From positions 1 to 44,606 of the forward strand of contig CALAPY010000033.1 in NCBI GenBank assembly GCA_937891015.1: a stretch of 44,606 nucleotides of DNA, given 5' to 3'. Below are positions 34,601 to 43,021 of the stretch, piece by piece. The notes beneath the pieces are model-generated. The model saw only the letters and a list, made by a program, of their open reading frames with translations. It was not told the DNA's origin and did not search any database. A program made the translations under genes and the position numbers. The number at the start of each line of letters is the position of its first letter. Position 1 is the first letter of the stretch. Origin of the DNA: UBA2108 sp002713215. GTDB lineage: Bacteria > Bacteroidota > Bacteroidia > Flavobacteriales_G > Salibacteraceae.

Positions 34601-35991
34601 ATGGCTTTTCCTTCAATCAATTTGGGTTGAAAAGCCTGAATACCTAATCTGTGAAGGGTTGGGGCCCTGTTTAGAAGAACCGGGTGTCCTTTCAAAACAT
34701 TCTCCAAAATATCCCAAATTACAGGCTCTTTACGGTCAACAATTTTCTTAGCCGATTTCACCGTCTTTACAATTCCCCTCTCGATCATTTTTCGGATCAC
34801 AAAAGGTTTGTAAAGCTCTGCAGCCATATCTTTAGGAATACCACATTCGTGCAATTTCAAATCTGGTCCAACCACGATAACCGAACGAGCAGAATAATCA
34901 ACCCTTTTACCCAATAGGTTTTGACGGAATCGACCTTGCTTTCCTTTCAAAGAATCTGAAAGTGATTTAAGTGCACGATTTGACTCAGTCTTAACTGCAG
35001 AAGATTTTCTAGAGTTATCGAATAATGAATCAACCGCTTCCTGAAGCATCCTTTTCTCATTTCTAAGGATAACCTCCGGAGCTTTAATCTCAAGTAGTCT
35101 CTTTAGACGATTGTTTCGAATAATAACCCTACGGTACAAGTCATTCAAATCAGAAGTGGCAAAACGACCACCATCCAATGGGACTAGTGGACGAAGTTCT
35201 GGTGGAATAACCGGAACGATTTTTACAATCATCCATTCGGCACGATTTTCCATACGGGTGTTGGCATCTCTCAACGACTCAACTACCTGCAATCTCTTCA
35301 ACGCCTCTTTCTTTCTTTGTTGCGAAGTCTCCGTATTTGCTTTGTGTCTAAGCTCATAAGAAAGCTTATCCAAATCCAAATTCTTCAACAAATCAAACAA
35401 AGCTTCTGCACCCATTTTACAAATGAATTTGTTCGGGTCAGAATCATCCAAGTACTGATTCTCTTTTGGTAAAGTATCCAGGATATCCAAGTATTCCTCT
35501 TCAGTCAAAAACTCCATTATTTGAAGTTCCTCACCTTCAGCATTTCTTGCTTCACCTGCCTGGATTACAACATATCTTTCATAGTAGATAATTGAATCCA
35601 ATTTTTTACTTGGCAATCCAAGTAGATAACCAATTTTGTTAGGTAAAGATTTAAAGTACCAGATATGGGCAACAGGAACAACCAGCGCAATGTGTCCCAT
35701 TCTTTCTCTACGTACTTTCTTTTCGGTAACCTCTACTCCACAACGATCACAAATGATGCCTTTGTATCGAATACGTTTGTATTTTCCACAATGACACTCA
35801 TAATCCTTCACAGGGCCAAAAATTCGCTCACAGAACAAACCATCTCTTTCTGGTTTATACGTTCTATAATTGATTGTCTCTGGTTTTAACACCTCACCTC
35901 TTGAATGTTCTAAAACATTCTCAGGAGATGCTAAACTGATTGTGATTTTGTTAAAGTCGCTGTTTACTCTATTATCTTTTCTCAAAGCCAT
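31690..35991 (-). CDS. rpoC: RNA polymerase beta' subunit
   Basis: 1433 residues, ATG at 35991, normal for Bacteroidota. The N-terminal zinc ribbon has Cys66, Cys68, Cys81 and Cys84 (CHCGK...CDRCG). The catalytic motif NADFDGDQMAVHLPL carries the three Mg-binding Asp residues near residue 470. The second zinc site is marked by DCGTLRGL, CETRRGVCAKCYGR, and the trigger-loop/bridge region by GEPGTQLTLRTFHVGG. The C-terminus carries the conserved ILQGITRASLQTDSFISAASFQETTKVLNEAA. It is 33 bp downstream of rpoB and is followed by a strong terminator. Long open frames on the opposite strand of this gene are shadows. Confidence 0.99.
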   Translation of the reverse strand: MALRKDNRVNSDFNKITISLASPENVLEHSRGEVLKPETINYRTYKPERDGLFCERIFGPVKDYECHCGKYKRIRYKGIICDRCGVEVTEKKVRRERMGHIALVVPVAHIWYFKSLPNKIGYLLGLPSKKLDSIIYYERYVVIQAGEARNAEGEELQIMEFLTEEEYLDILDTLPKENQYLDDSDPNKFICKMGAEALFDLLKNLDLDKLSYELRHKANTETSQQRKKEALKRLQVVESLRDANTRMENRAEWMIVKIVPVIPPELRPLVPLDGGRFATSDLNDLYRRVIIRNNRLKRLLEIKAPEVILRNEKRMLQEAVDSLFDNSRKSSAVKTESNRALKSLSDSLKGKQGRFRQNLLGKRVDYSARSVIVVGPDLKLHECGIPKDMAAELYKPFVIRKMIERGIVKTVKSAKKIVDRKEPVIWDILENVLKGHPVLLNRAPTLHRLGIQAFQPKLIEGKAIQLHPLVCTAFNADFDGDQMAVHLPLGSAAILEAQLLMLASHNILNPANGAPIAVPSQDMVLGLYYTTKSRKSTKEHPVKGEGMTFYSSEEVLIAFNEKKLDLHANIKVKVDDMVDGEAVSHVIETSCGRVLFNKHVPAEVGYINEVLTKKTLRDIIGRVLKVTGFAQTAKFLDDIKDMGFYMAYKGGLSFNLGDIIIPPEKDQLLNAANAEVDDVMSNYNMGLITNNERYNQIIDIWTHTNSKLTHTLMNRLKTDNQGFNSIFMMFDSGARGSKEQIRQLSGMRGLMAKPKKSGATGGQEIIENPILSNFKEGLSILEYFISTHGARKGLADTALKTADAGYLTRRLVDVSQDVVVTEEDCGTLRGLTASALKNNDDIVESLSDRIAGRTSLMDVHHPETDELIVASGEEISDENALLIEELGIEEVEIRSVLTCETRRGVCAKCYGRSLSSGKMVQQGEAVGVIAAQSIGEPGTQLTLRTFHVGGTASNIASDSRIEAKSNGRLEVDELRTVTRKDAEGNDVEAVVGRSAEMRIVDSKGGVQMTGIIPYGSELFVKSGDKVKKGDVICSWDPYNAVILTEFVGKVQFENIEKGITFKEESDEQTGFTEKVIMENRDKKKNPIIHIANNKGEVLRSYNIPVGAHIICEEGDKVTSGQILVKIPRQSGKSGDITGGLPRVTELFEARNPSNPAVVSAIDGIISYGKIKRGNREVIVESRNGMVKKYLVSLSKHILAQENDFVKAGTPLSDGAITPNDILDINGPTAVQEYIVNEVQEVYRLQGVKINDKHFEVIVRQMMRKVEIGDSGDTRFLENQLVNKMEFIEENDNIFGKLIVEDAGDSEKYHAGQIITPTNFKDENSILERKEMKVVEAREAKPAIAKTILQGITRASLQTDSFISAASFQETTKVLNEAAVKAKEDRLLGLKENVIVGHKIPAGTGLHEYQDYIVGSKEEYDRLLEIREDEVILD

Positions 35992-36024
35992 TCTAAACTA
36001 TTATAATGAGTTAAGTATCTAGAT

Positions 36025-39000
36025 TTAATCCTTATCTAATGAAATATTCAAACATAATCCTCTCATCTCGTGAAGGAGTACGTTAAATGATTCCGGAACA
36101 CCTGGCGTAGGCATATTCTCACCTTTTACGATTTTCTCGTATGCCTTAGCTCTACCAATAACATCATCAGATTTTACAGTAAGTATTTCCTGAAGAATGT
36201 TTGCAGCTCCAAATGCTTCAAGTGCCCAAACCTCCATTTCACCAAAACGCTGTCCACCAAATTGTGCTTTACCACCAAGAGGTTGCTGCGTAATTAATGA
36301 GTATGGTCCGATAGATCTTGCATGCATCTTATCATCAACCAAGTGATGCAGTTTCAACATGTAAATTACACCAACCGTAGCTAACTGATCAAATTTCTCT
36401 CCAGTAGCACCGTCAATCAATTGAGTATGTCCCTGTTTTGGAATTCCTGCTTTTTCAGCATAGGCATCAATCTCATCTAAACTTGCACCATCAAAAATTG
36501 GTGTGGCGAACTTCATTCCTAACTTAAGTCCTGCCCATCCTAAGATAGACTCATAAATCTGACCCAAGTTCATCCTTGAAGGTACACCCAATGGATTAAG
36601 TACAATATCTACCGGAGTCCCATCTTCCATAAATGGCATATCTTCCTGACGCACGATTTTTGCAACAATACCTTTGTTACCATGACGCCCAGCCATTTTA
36701 TCTCCAACTTTCAGCTTACGTTTCTTAGCTACATAAACCTTAGCCAATTGAACGATTCCCGTTGGTAATTCGTCACCGATAGAAACTTTAAATTTCTCTC
36801 TTTTAGACTCACCAATCGCTTCACTTCTCTTCACGTGGAAGTTGTGAAGTAACTTACGAATTACTTCGTTCTTAGCTTTATCTGTAGTCCAGCCTGAAGC
36901 ACTGATATCAGTGTAATCTACCGAGTTAAGCAACTTAAGCGTAAACTTGGTTCCTTTTGGAATAACATCTTCTCTAAAGTTATTGTAAACTCCTTGAGAA
37001 GTTTTACCACTAACGATAGTAAATAGCTTGTCAACCAAAATTGATTTAAGCTCAGCATTTTTCTTGTTAAATTCTTCATCGATTTCTTCAAGAAGTTGCT
37101 TCTCTTGTAACTTAACTTTTCTGTCTTTAACTTTTCTGGAGAATAACTTCTTGTTAGTAACCACTCCTTTAACGGATGGAGAAACTTTCAATGAAGCATC
37201 TTTTACATCACCTGCTTTATCACCAAAGATTGCTCTAAGCAGTTTTTCCTCCGGAGTAGGATCAGTTTCTCCTTTCGGAGTAATTTTTCCAATTAGAATG
37301 TCACCCTCTTTTACGTGGGTACCCACTCGAATCAATCCGTTCTCATCCAGGTTTTTAGTAGCTTCTTCGCTAACGTTAGGGATATCGGCTGTCAATTCTT
37401 CAACACCTAATTTGGTGTCACGAACTTCCAAGGTATACTCTTCGATATGAACTGAAGTATAGATATCGTCTTTTACAACGTTCTCTGAAATTACAATCGC
37501 ATCCTCAAAGTTGTACCCTTTCCAAGGCATGAATGCAACCAATAAGTTTCTACCCAATGCTAATTCACCATCTTGTGTGGCATAACCTTCAGTAAGAACT
37601 TGTCCTTTAGTAATACGTTGACCTCTTTTAATAATAGGTCGGTGATTCATACAGGTAGACTGATTGGTTTTAGCAAACTTGGTCAGGTGATAAGTTTTAT
37701 ACTCATCATCAAAGTTCACCAATCGGTCTTCATCGGTACGATCGTATTTTACAATAATCTTAGTAGCGTCAACATAGTCAATAACACCATCGTTCTCTGC
37801 AGTTACAAGAACTCGAGAATCTTCAGCAACCGGAGCTTCAAGTCCGGTACCTACGATTGGCGCTTCTGGTCTAAGCAATGGAACTGCCTGACGCTGCATG
37901 TTTGATCCCATCAAAGCCCTGTTCGCATCATCGTGCTCCAAGAAAGGAATCAAAGAAGCTGCAATTGAGGCAATCTGATTAGGCGCAACATCCATAAGGC
38001 TTAATTCCGCATTGTTTACAATTGGGAAATCACCTTCGAATCTTGCTTTAATTTTATCTGTTAAGAAGTTTCCTTTGTTATCGATCTCGGCATTTGCCTG
38101 AGCGATAATGTGTCCGTTTTCTTCTTCAGCTGCCAGGTAAGTCACATCTTCTTCAAGATTAACTTTACCATCGGTAACTTTTCTGTATGGAGTTTCAATA
38201 AACCCAAGTTTATTGATCTTCGCAAATACACAAAGTGAAGAAATCAAACCAATGTTTGGTCCTTCCGGAGTTTCAATGGTACAAAGTCTTCCATAGTGAG
38301 TGTAGTGAACATCACGAACCTCAAACCCAGCTCTTTCACGAGATAAACCTCCGGGTCCTAATGCAGACATTCTTCTTTTGTGAGTTACCTCAGACAAGGC
38401 ATTTGTCTGATCCATGAACTGAGAAAGCTGATTTGTTCCAAAGAAAGAATTGATTACAGAAGACAATGTCTTCGCGTTAATCAAATCAATTGGAGTAAAC
38501 ACCTCATTATCTCTAACATTCATTCGCTCACGAATGGTTCTGGCCATACGAGCCAAACCAACTCCAAACTGGTTGTACAATTGTTCTCCAACGGTACGAA
38601 CTCTTCTGTTTGAAAGGTGATCGATATCATCAACGTCAGTTTTGGAGTTGATCAATTCGATCAAATATTTAATGATCTCAATAATATCTTGCTTAGACAG
38701 GATCTTAGTCTCCATGTCAATGTCTAAGTTCAATTTCTTATTGATTCTGTATCGTCCTACTTCTCCAAGGTCGTATCGCTTGTCTGAGAAGAATAGCTTA
38801 TCGATAATACCACGGGCAGTTTCCTCATCCGGTGGCTCAGCATTACGAAGGATTCGATAGATGTGCTCTACGGCTTCAATTTCTGAGTTAGATGGATCTT
38901 TCTGTAAGGTGTTGTAGATAATGGTGTAATCTGCAACATCCGGATCATCTTTGTGTAACAAAATTGTTTTTGATCCTGAATCCAGAATTAGATCAACGTG

Positions 39001-39843
39001 CTCGTCCTCTAAAATGGTTTCACGGTCAACCAGAACTTCGTTACGCTCAATAGATACAACTTCTCCTGTATCTTCATCCACGAAATCTTCGAACCAGGTT
39101 TTAAGAACCCTTGCAGCTAATTTTCTACCACGGGCTTTCTTTAACTGGGTTTTGTTTACCTTGATCTCATCAGCAAGACCGAAAATCTCAAGAATATCTT
39201 TATCACTTTCGTAGCCAATAGCTCTCAACAAAGTGGTAACTGGCAATTTTTTCTTTCTGTCAATGTAAGCGTACATTACAGAGTTGATATCGGTTGCGAA
39301 TTCAATCCAAGAACCCTTGAAAGGAATTACACGTGCTGAATACAGCTTCGTTCCGTTTGCATGGAAACTATGTCCAAAGAACACACCTGGTGATCTATGC
39401 AACTGAGAAACCACAACCCTTTCTGCACCGTTGATAATGAAAGATCCTTTAGGTGACATGTAAGGAATTGTTCCAAGATATACATCCTGAACGATTGTTT
39501 CAAAATCCTCATGCTCCGGATCTGTACAATACAGTTTTAACTTGGCCTTTAGCGGAACGCTATAAGTCAGACCTCTTTCAATGGTTTCTTCAATAGAATA
39601 CCTAGGTGGATCGACGAAATAATCCAGAAACTCCAACACAAAGTTGTTTCGAGCATCTGTAATTGGAAAGTTTTCACTAAAAACGTTGTAAAGTCCTTCG
39701 TTTTCACGGTTTTCAGGAGTAGTTTCCAATTGGAAAAAATCTTGAAATGACTTAAGTTGAATATCAAGAAAATCAGGATACTCTAATTTTTTAGCAGAAC
39801 CAAAATTTATTCTTTCGCCTGATATCGTTTGTTTCTTATCCAT
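36025..39843 (-). CDS. rpoB: RNA polymerase beta subunit
   Basis: 1272 residues, ATG at 39843. The rifampicin pocket is clear: FFGTNQLSQFMDQTNALSEV, then THKRRMSALGPGGLSRERAG, with the wild-type Asp, His and Ser equivalent to E. coli 516, 526 and 531, so no classic resistance change is seen. Other landmarks are RPEAPIVGTGLE, KGYNFEDAIVISE, GDKMAGRHGNKGIVAKI, NPLGVPSRMNLGQIYE and FGGQRFGEMEVWALEAFGA. It forms the catalytic core with RpoC. A long hairpin fills the gap after rplL, and rpoC follows after 33 bp. Confidence 0.99.
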   Translation of the reverse strand: MDKKQTISGERINFGSAKKLEYPDFLDIQLKSFQDFFQLETTPENRENEGLYNVFSENFPITDARNNFVLEFLDYFVDPPRYSIEETIERGLTYSVPLKAKLKLYCTDPEHEDFETIVQDVYLGTIPYMSPKGSFIINGAERVVVSQLHRSPGVFFGHSFHANGTKLYSARVIPFKGSWIEFATDINSVMYAYIDRKKKLPVTTLLRAIGYESDKDILEIFGLADEIKVNKTQLKKARGRKLAARVLKTWFEDFVDEDTGEVVSIERNEVLVDRETILEDEHVDLILDSGSKTILLHKDDPDVADYTIIYNTLQKDPSNSEIEAVEHIYRILRNAEPPDEETARGIIDKLFFSDKRYDLGEVGRYRINKKLNLDIDMETKILSKQDIIEIIKYLIELINSKTDVDDIDHLSNRRVRTVGEQLYNQFGVGLARMARTIRERMNVRDNEVFTPIDLINAKTLSSVINSFFGTNQLSQFMDQTNALSEVTHKRRMSALGPGGLSRERAGFEVRDVHYTHYGRLCTIETPEGPNIGLISSLCVFAKINKLGFIETPYRKVTDGKVNLEEDVTYLAAEEENGHIIAQANAEIDNKGNFLTDKIKARFEGDFPIVNNAELSLMDVAPNQIASIAASLIPFLEHDDANRALMGSNMQRQAVPLLRPEAPIVGTGLEAPVAEDSRVLVTAENDGVIDYVDATKIIVKYDRTDEDRLVNFDDEYKTYHLTKFAKTNQSTCMNHRPIIKRGQRITKGQVLTEGYATQDGELALGRNLLVAFMPWKGYNFEDAIVISENVVKDDIYTSVHIEEYTLEVRDTKLGVEELTADIPNVSEEATKNLDENGLIRVGTHVKEGDILIGKITPKGETDPTPEEKLLRAIFGDKAGDVKDASLKVSPSVKGVVTNKKLFSRKVKDRKVKLQEKQLLEEIDEEFNKKNAELKSILVDKLFTIVSGKTSQGVYNNFREDVIPKGTKFTLKLLNSVDYTDISASGWTTDKAKNEVIRKLLHNFHVKRSEAIGESKREKFKVSIGDELPTGIVQLAKVYVAKKRKLKVGDKMAGRHGNKGIVAKIVRQEDMPFMEDGTPVDIVLNPLGVPSRMNLGQIYESILGWAGLKLGMKFATPIFDGASLDEIDAYAEKAGIPKQGHTQLIDGATGEKFDQLATVGVIYMLKLHHLVDDKMHARSIGPYSLITQQPLGGKAQFGGQRFGEMEVWALEAFGAANILQEILTVKSDDVIGRAKAYEKIVKGENMPTPGVPESFNVLLHEMRGLCLNISLDKD

Positions 39844-39889
39844 AGAACAATCGATGAAAAATTAATTAAACAATCAAATAGCTATAAAC

Positions 39890-39929
39890 GCACAAGGGTT
39901 TAGACCCACTAAGGGGTCTAAACCTGTGC
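39890..39929 (-). promoter_or_regulatory. Long hairpin in the rplL-rpoB gap (candidate attenuator or RNase site)
   Basis: An 11-bp perfect stem (39897-39907 with 39914-39924) continues past a 2-nt bulge into 5 more pairs (39890-39894 with 39925-39929); the loop is 6 nt. There is no U run on the exit side, so it is not a standard terminator. In E. coli the same gap holds an attenuator and an RNase III site that set L7/L12 versus beta levels. Confidence 0.65.
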
Positions 39930-39949
39930 AAAAAATATTATAAAGTGAA

Positions 39950-40330
39950 CTACTTAAGCTCAACTTCAGCTCCTATTTCTTCGAGCTGAGATTTCAGCGC
40001 TTCAGCTTCGTCTTTAGCAACACCTTCTTTTAACATAGCAGGAGCGCCATCAACGATAGCTTTAGCTTCTTTAAGTCCTTGACCAGTAAGTTCTTTTACC
40101 AACTTAACTACTTTAAGTTTATTAGGTCCACCAGCTTTAAGTTCTACATTGAACTCAGTTTTTTCCTCAGCAGCAGCAGCATCGCCACCACCAGCAGCAG
40201 GACCAGCAACTGCAACTGCAGCAGCAGCAGGCTCGATACCATGCTCGTCTTTAAGAATTTCAGCTAGTTCGTTAACTTCCTTTACTGTTAAGTTAACTAG
40301 TTGTTCTGCAAAAGCTTTTAAATCAGCCAT
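39950..40330 (-). CDS. rplL: Ribosomal protein L7/L12
   Basis: 126 residues, ATG at 40330. The N-terminal dimer domain (MADLKAFAEQLVNLTVKEVNELAEILKDEHGI) leads to an Ala/Gly-rich hinge (about 33-58) and the C-terminal factor-binding domain with KLKVVKLVKELTGQGLKEAKAIVDGAP. It forms the stalk multimer on L10 that recruits translation GTPases. It lies 54 bp after rplJ and 106 bp before rpoB. Confidence 0.98.
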   Translation of the reverse strand: MADLKAFAEQLVNLTVKEVNELAEILKDEHGIEPAAAAVAVAGPAAGGGDAAAAEEKTEFNVELKAGGPNKLKVVKLVKELTGQGLKEAKAIVDGAPAMLKEGVAKDEAEALKSQLEEIGAEVELK

Positions 40331-40384
40331 TTTATATTGTATTTAAATTTTTTACTAATTAATTAATTGTTTGATACTTGTACA

Positions 40385-40909
40385 TTATTCGGGTCTCTCC
40401 GAAAGCGTTTTAACTACTCCTGATAAGGTTGAACCTCCAGATTGAAGAGCAGAAACAACGTTCTTAGCAGGGGATTGAAGCAATGCAACAACTTCCGCAA
40501 TAAGTTCGTTTTTAGACTTAAGATCGGCAAGCATACTCAATTGGTTATCACCAACGAATACGGTCTCTTCAATCCAAGCGCCTTTTAAAATAGGCTTGTC
40601 TTGTTTCGTTCTAAATTCCTTAATCAACTTAGCAGGTGTATTACCGAACTCAGCAGTCATAAGTGACGTATTTCCTTTCAATACATCAAATAATTCACTG
40701 TAATCACGGTCTTCAACCCTCTCCATAGCTTTACGTAAAAGGGTGTTTTTTACAACTTGGAAACCAACTTCCTTATTAAAACACAGTCTACGAAGCTTTG
40801 AGGTGGCTTCAGCGTCCAGACCAGCAACATCCGCTAAATAAACAACGTTTGTGCTTGTCAGCTTTCCGGCAAGATCCTCAATGCATCTCGTTTTTTCTTC
40901 TTTTGTCAT
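40385..40909 (-). CDS. rplJ: Ribosomal protein L10
   Basis: 174 residues, ATG at 40909. The family core is VVYLADVAGLDAEATSKLRRLCFNKEVGFQVVKNTLLRKAME, followed by LKGNTSLMTAEFGNTPAKLIKEF. The C-terminal helix (about 140-174) would carry the L7/L12 dimers. Only 25 bp separate it from rplA, too short for the structured L10-L12 autoregulatory leader of E. coli, so any feedback control must be arranged differently. Confidence 0.97.
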   Translation of the reverse strand: MTKEEKTRCIEDLAGKLTSTNVVYLADVAGLDAEATSKLRRLCFNKEVGFQVVKNTLLRKAMERVEDRDYSELFDVLKGNTSLMTAEFGNTPAKLIKEFRTKQDKPILKGAWIEETVFVGDNQLSMLADLKSKNELIAEVVALLQSPAKNVVSALQSGGSTLSGVVKTLSERPE

Positions 40910-40934
40910 ATAACAATGAATGAGATACTAATTA

Positions 40935-41621
40935 CTAAAATGATTTTGTGTCAACTTCAATACTTGGACTCATAGTACTAGAGATAAATACACTTTTAAT
41001 GTAAGTTCCTTTAGCAGCTACGGGTTTAAGCTTTACAATAGTTTGCATAAGCTCATTCGCATTTTCTAGAAGTTTTTCACTATCAAAAGATACTTTACCA
41101 AACGCAGCGTGTACAATTCCGAATTTATCAACTTTAAAGTCAATTTTTCCGGCTTTGACGTCACTAACTGCCTTAGAAATGTCCATAGTTACGGTACCTG
41201 TTTTTGGATTTGGCATTAATCCTCTTGGACCTAAAATACGTCCCAGAGCACCAACCTTACCCATGCAGGAAGGCATTGTGACAATTACGTCAACATCTGT
41301 CCATCCGCCTTTGATTTTTTCCACGTATTCATCAAGTCCAACATAATCAGCACCAGCTGCTTTTGCTTCTTCCTCTTTATCAGGAGTAACAAGAGCTAAT
41401 ACTTTTACATCTTTCCCGGTTCCATGTGGAAGGGTTACCGTTCCTCTGACCATTTGGTTTGCCTTACGAGGATCAACACCTAAACGTACAGCGACATCTA
41501 CAGAAGCATCAAATTTCATGGTAGAAATTTCTTTCACCAATTTAGTGGCATCTGTAAGCGAATAAGCTCTATCTTTTTCGATTTTGCTTATCGCATCTTT
41601 TTGCTTTTTTGTTATAGCCAT
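40935..41621 (-). CDS. rplA: Ribosomal protein L1
   Basis: 228 residues, ATG at 41621. Signatures are VDVAVRLGVDPRKANQMVRGTVTLPHGTG, MPSCMGKVGALGRILGPRGLMPNPKTGTV and the terminal KGTYIKSVFISSTMSPSIEVD. It binds the 23S rRNA L1 stalk; in many bacteria L1 also represses the L11-L1 message. It lies 25 bp downstream of rplK. Confidence 0.98.
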   Translation of the reverse strand: MAITKKQKDAISKIEKDRAYSLTDATKLVKEISTMKFDASVDVAVRLGVDPRKANQMVRGTVTLPHGTGKDVKVLALVTPDKEEEAKAAGADYVGLDEYVEKIKGGWTDVDVIVTMPSCMGKVGALGRILGPRGLMPNPKTGTVTMDISKAVSDVKAGKIDFKVDKFGIVHAAFGKVSFDSEKLLENANELMQTIVKLKPVAAKGTYIKSVFISSTMSPSIEVDTKSF

Positions 41622-41646
41622 TTTTCTTTCTTTTAAAATGCCTTAA

Positions 41647-42072
41647 TTACTTTCTTATGGTAATTCCCATACTTCGAGCAGTACCTGCTACCATTTCCAT
41701 AGCAGATTCAACCGTAAAGCAGTTAAGGTCAGGCATTTTGTCCTCAGCAATTTTTCTAATCACGTCCTTGCTAACCTTAGCTACTTTCTTTCTGTTCGAT
41801 TCCGGAGAACCAGACTTCAATTTAGCAGCTTCTAAAAGCTGAACAGCTACCGGTGGCGTTTTAACAATAAAATCAAACGATTTGTCAGAATAGACAGTAA
41901 TTACTACAGGGAGTACTTTACCGGCTTTTTCCTGAGTTCTCGCATTGAATTGCTTGCAAAACTCCATAATATTCACACCTTTCGCACCTAATGCAGGACC
42001 TACCGGGGGTGACGGGTTAGCTGCTCCTCCTCTGATTTGCAACTTAATTAGACCACTTACTTCTTTTGCCAT
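41647..42072 (-). CDS. rplK: Ribosomal protein L11
   Basis: 141 residues from ATG at 42072. The frame is open from 42108, but MAKEVSGLIKLQIRGGAANP is the family N-terminus and the extra 12 codons cover a leader hairpin. Signatures are PSPPVGPALGAKGVNIMEFCKQFN, the flexible linker TPPVAVQLLEAA, and the C-terminal DLNCFTVESAMEMVAGTARSMGI. It forms part of the GTPase-associated centre and is needed for ribosome-dependent Rel activation, relevant to the rel gene at 10527. Confidence 0.98.
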   Translation of the reverse strand: MAKEVSGLIKLQIRGGAANPSPPVGPALGAKGVNIMEFCKQFNARTQEKAGKVLPVVITVYSDKSFDFIVKTPPVAVQLLEAAKLKSGSPESNRKKVAKVSKDVIRKIAEDKMPDLNCFTVESAMEMVAGTARSMGITIRK

Positions 42073-42092
42073 CTTTAATAGTTTAACAATGC

Positions 42093-42106
42093 GGTTCCGA
42101 AGAACC
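42093..42106 (-). promoter_or_regulatory. UUCG-capped hairpin in the rplK leader
   Basis: On the minus strand GGTTC-TTCG-GAACC is a perfect 5-bp stem with the very stable UUCG tetraloop, 20 nt before the rplK start. There is no U tract, so it is not a terminator. It is a candidate control or processing element in the nusG-rplK gap. Confidence 0.55.
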
Positions 42107-42132
42107 ATTTATAATATACTTGGAAGCAGACA

Positions 42133-42684
42133 TTATTCTTTTTCAACTTGCATGTAACTTAATTCTAATGGTGTCTTTCTTCCGAATATTTTCACCATTA
42201 CCTTAAGTTTCTTTTTCTCTTCGTTAATCTCTTCAATAACCCCAGTAAAGGAATTAAATGGTCCGTCGATAACTTTTACCGCCTCACCAATAATGAACGG
42301 AATGTTAAGACCTTCATCTGTTTCAGACAATTCGTCAACTTTTCCGAGAATACGATTAACTTCAGATTTTCTCAATGGCATGGGCACTCCACCCTTACTA
42401 CCACCTAAAAATCCAATAACGTTGGGAACAGCTTTAATAACGTGAGGAACTTCACCAACCAATGAAGCCTCTATTAAAATGTATCCCGGGAAAAAGTTTC
42501 TCTCCTTAGAAACTTTCTTACCATTTCTAATTTGAAATACTTTTTCTGTTGGTATAAGAATTTGAGAAACGAAACCGCCCATTTTAAGACGCTCGATTTC
42601 CATCTCAATGTATTCCTTTACCTTCTTCTCTTTGCCACTGATTGCACGAACAACGTACCAGTGTTTTTTAATTTCTTCGGCCAT
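42133..42684 (-). CDS. nusG: Transcription termination/antitermination protein NusG
   Basis: 183 residues, ATG at 42684. The NGN domain (about 1-110) has KHWYVVRAISGKEKKVKEYIE, FFPGYILIEA and HVIKAVPNVIGFLGG. The C-terminal KOW domain has IPFIIGEAVKVIDGPFNSFTGVIEEINEEKKKLKV. It contacts RNA polymerase and links it to Rho or the ribosome. It starts 9 bp after the secE stop, in the canonical secE-nusG-rplK order. Confidence 0.98.
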   Translation of the reverse strand: MAEEIKKHWYVVRAISGKEKKVKEYIEMEIERLKMGGFVSQILIPTEKVFQIRNGKKVSKERNFFPGYILIEASLVGEVPHVIKAVPNVIGFLGGSKGGVPMPLRKSEVNRILGKVDELSETDEGLNIPFIIGEAVKVIDGPFNSFTGVIEEINEEKKKLKVMVKIFGRKTPLELSYMQVEKE

Positions 42685-42693
42685 CGTTATCTC

Positions 42694-42891
42694 TTACCCG
42701 AATATTTGGATATAAAAAAACTTCATCATTTGCCCAAAAACTGAGTCCATGGCATAAACCACCATAGCGAATAGAAATGTTGTGAATAATACCACAATTG
42801 CACTATTCTGAAGGCTGCTCCAGTTAGGCCAACTAACCTTATGAACCATTTCGTCATAAGACTCCAATATGTAATTTTTTATTCCGTTCAT
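42694..42891 (-). CDS. secE: Preprotein translocase subunit SecE
   Basis: 65 residues, ATG at 42891. The short form with one membrane helix (about 30-52, AIVVLFTTFLFAMVVYAMDS) preceded by the amphipathic segment YDEMVHKVSWPNWSSL, which contains the conserved VSWP motif. It clamps SecY in the inner membrane. It lies 13 bp after tRNA-Trp and 9 bp before nusG. Confidence 0.96.
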   Translation of the reverse strand: MNGIKNYILESYDEMVHKVSWPNWSSLQNSAIVVLFTTFLFAMVVYAMDSVFGQMMKFFYIQIFG

Positions 42892-42904
42892 TTCATTCTA
42901 TTTG

Positions 42905-42977
42905 CACGGGCGGTAAGATTCGAACTCACGGCCCTTGGTTTTGGAGACCAATGCTCTACCAACTGAGCTACGCCCGT
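42905..42977 (-). tRNA. tRNA-Trp (anticodon CCA)
   Basis: 73 nt. The acceptor stem ACGGGCG/CGCCCGT is perfect; D arm AGCTCAGTTGGTAGAGC, anticodon loop CTCCAAA with anticodon CCA, and T loop GTTCGAATC are all present. The 3' CCA is not encoded. It lies between the tuf terminator and secE. Confidence 0.97.
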
Positions 42978-42991
42978 ATTAATAAGCAATA

Positions 42992-43021
42992 AAAGGTGCT
43001 CCCTAAAAAAGGAGCACCTTT
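42992..43021 (-). terminator. Intrinsic terminator after tuf
   Basis: A perfect 11-bp inverted repeat (42992-43002 with 43011-43021) with an 8-nt loop. On the minus strand it is followed by a moderate U-rich stretch (TTTTATT). It lies 22 bp after the tuf stop and 14 bp before tRNA-Trp. Confidence 0.8.

Noticed and set aside
31774..39214. Many open frames on the plus strand opposite rpoC and rpoB.
   Set aside because: They are antisense shadows of highly conserved genes; their translations show no family signatures and no start signals.
36025..39843. Rifampicin-resistance substitutions in rpoB.
   Set aside because: The visible pocket residues equal the sensitive E. coli type at the classic positions.
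40910..40934. L10 (rplJ) autoregulatory leader RNA.
   Set aside because: The rplA-rplJ gap is only 25 bp and has no room for the kink-turn leader.
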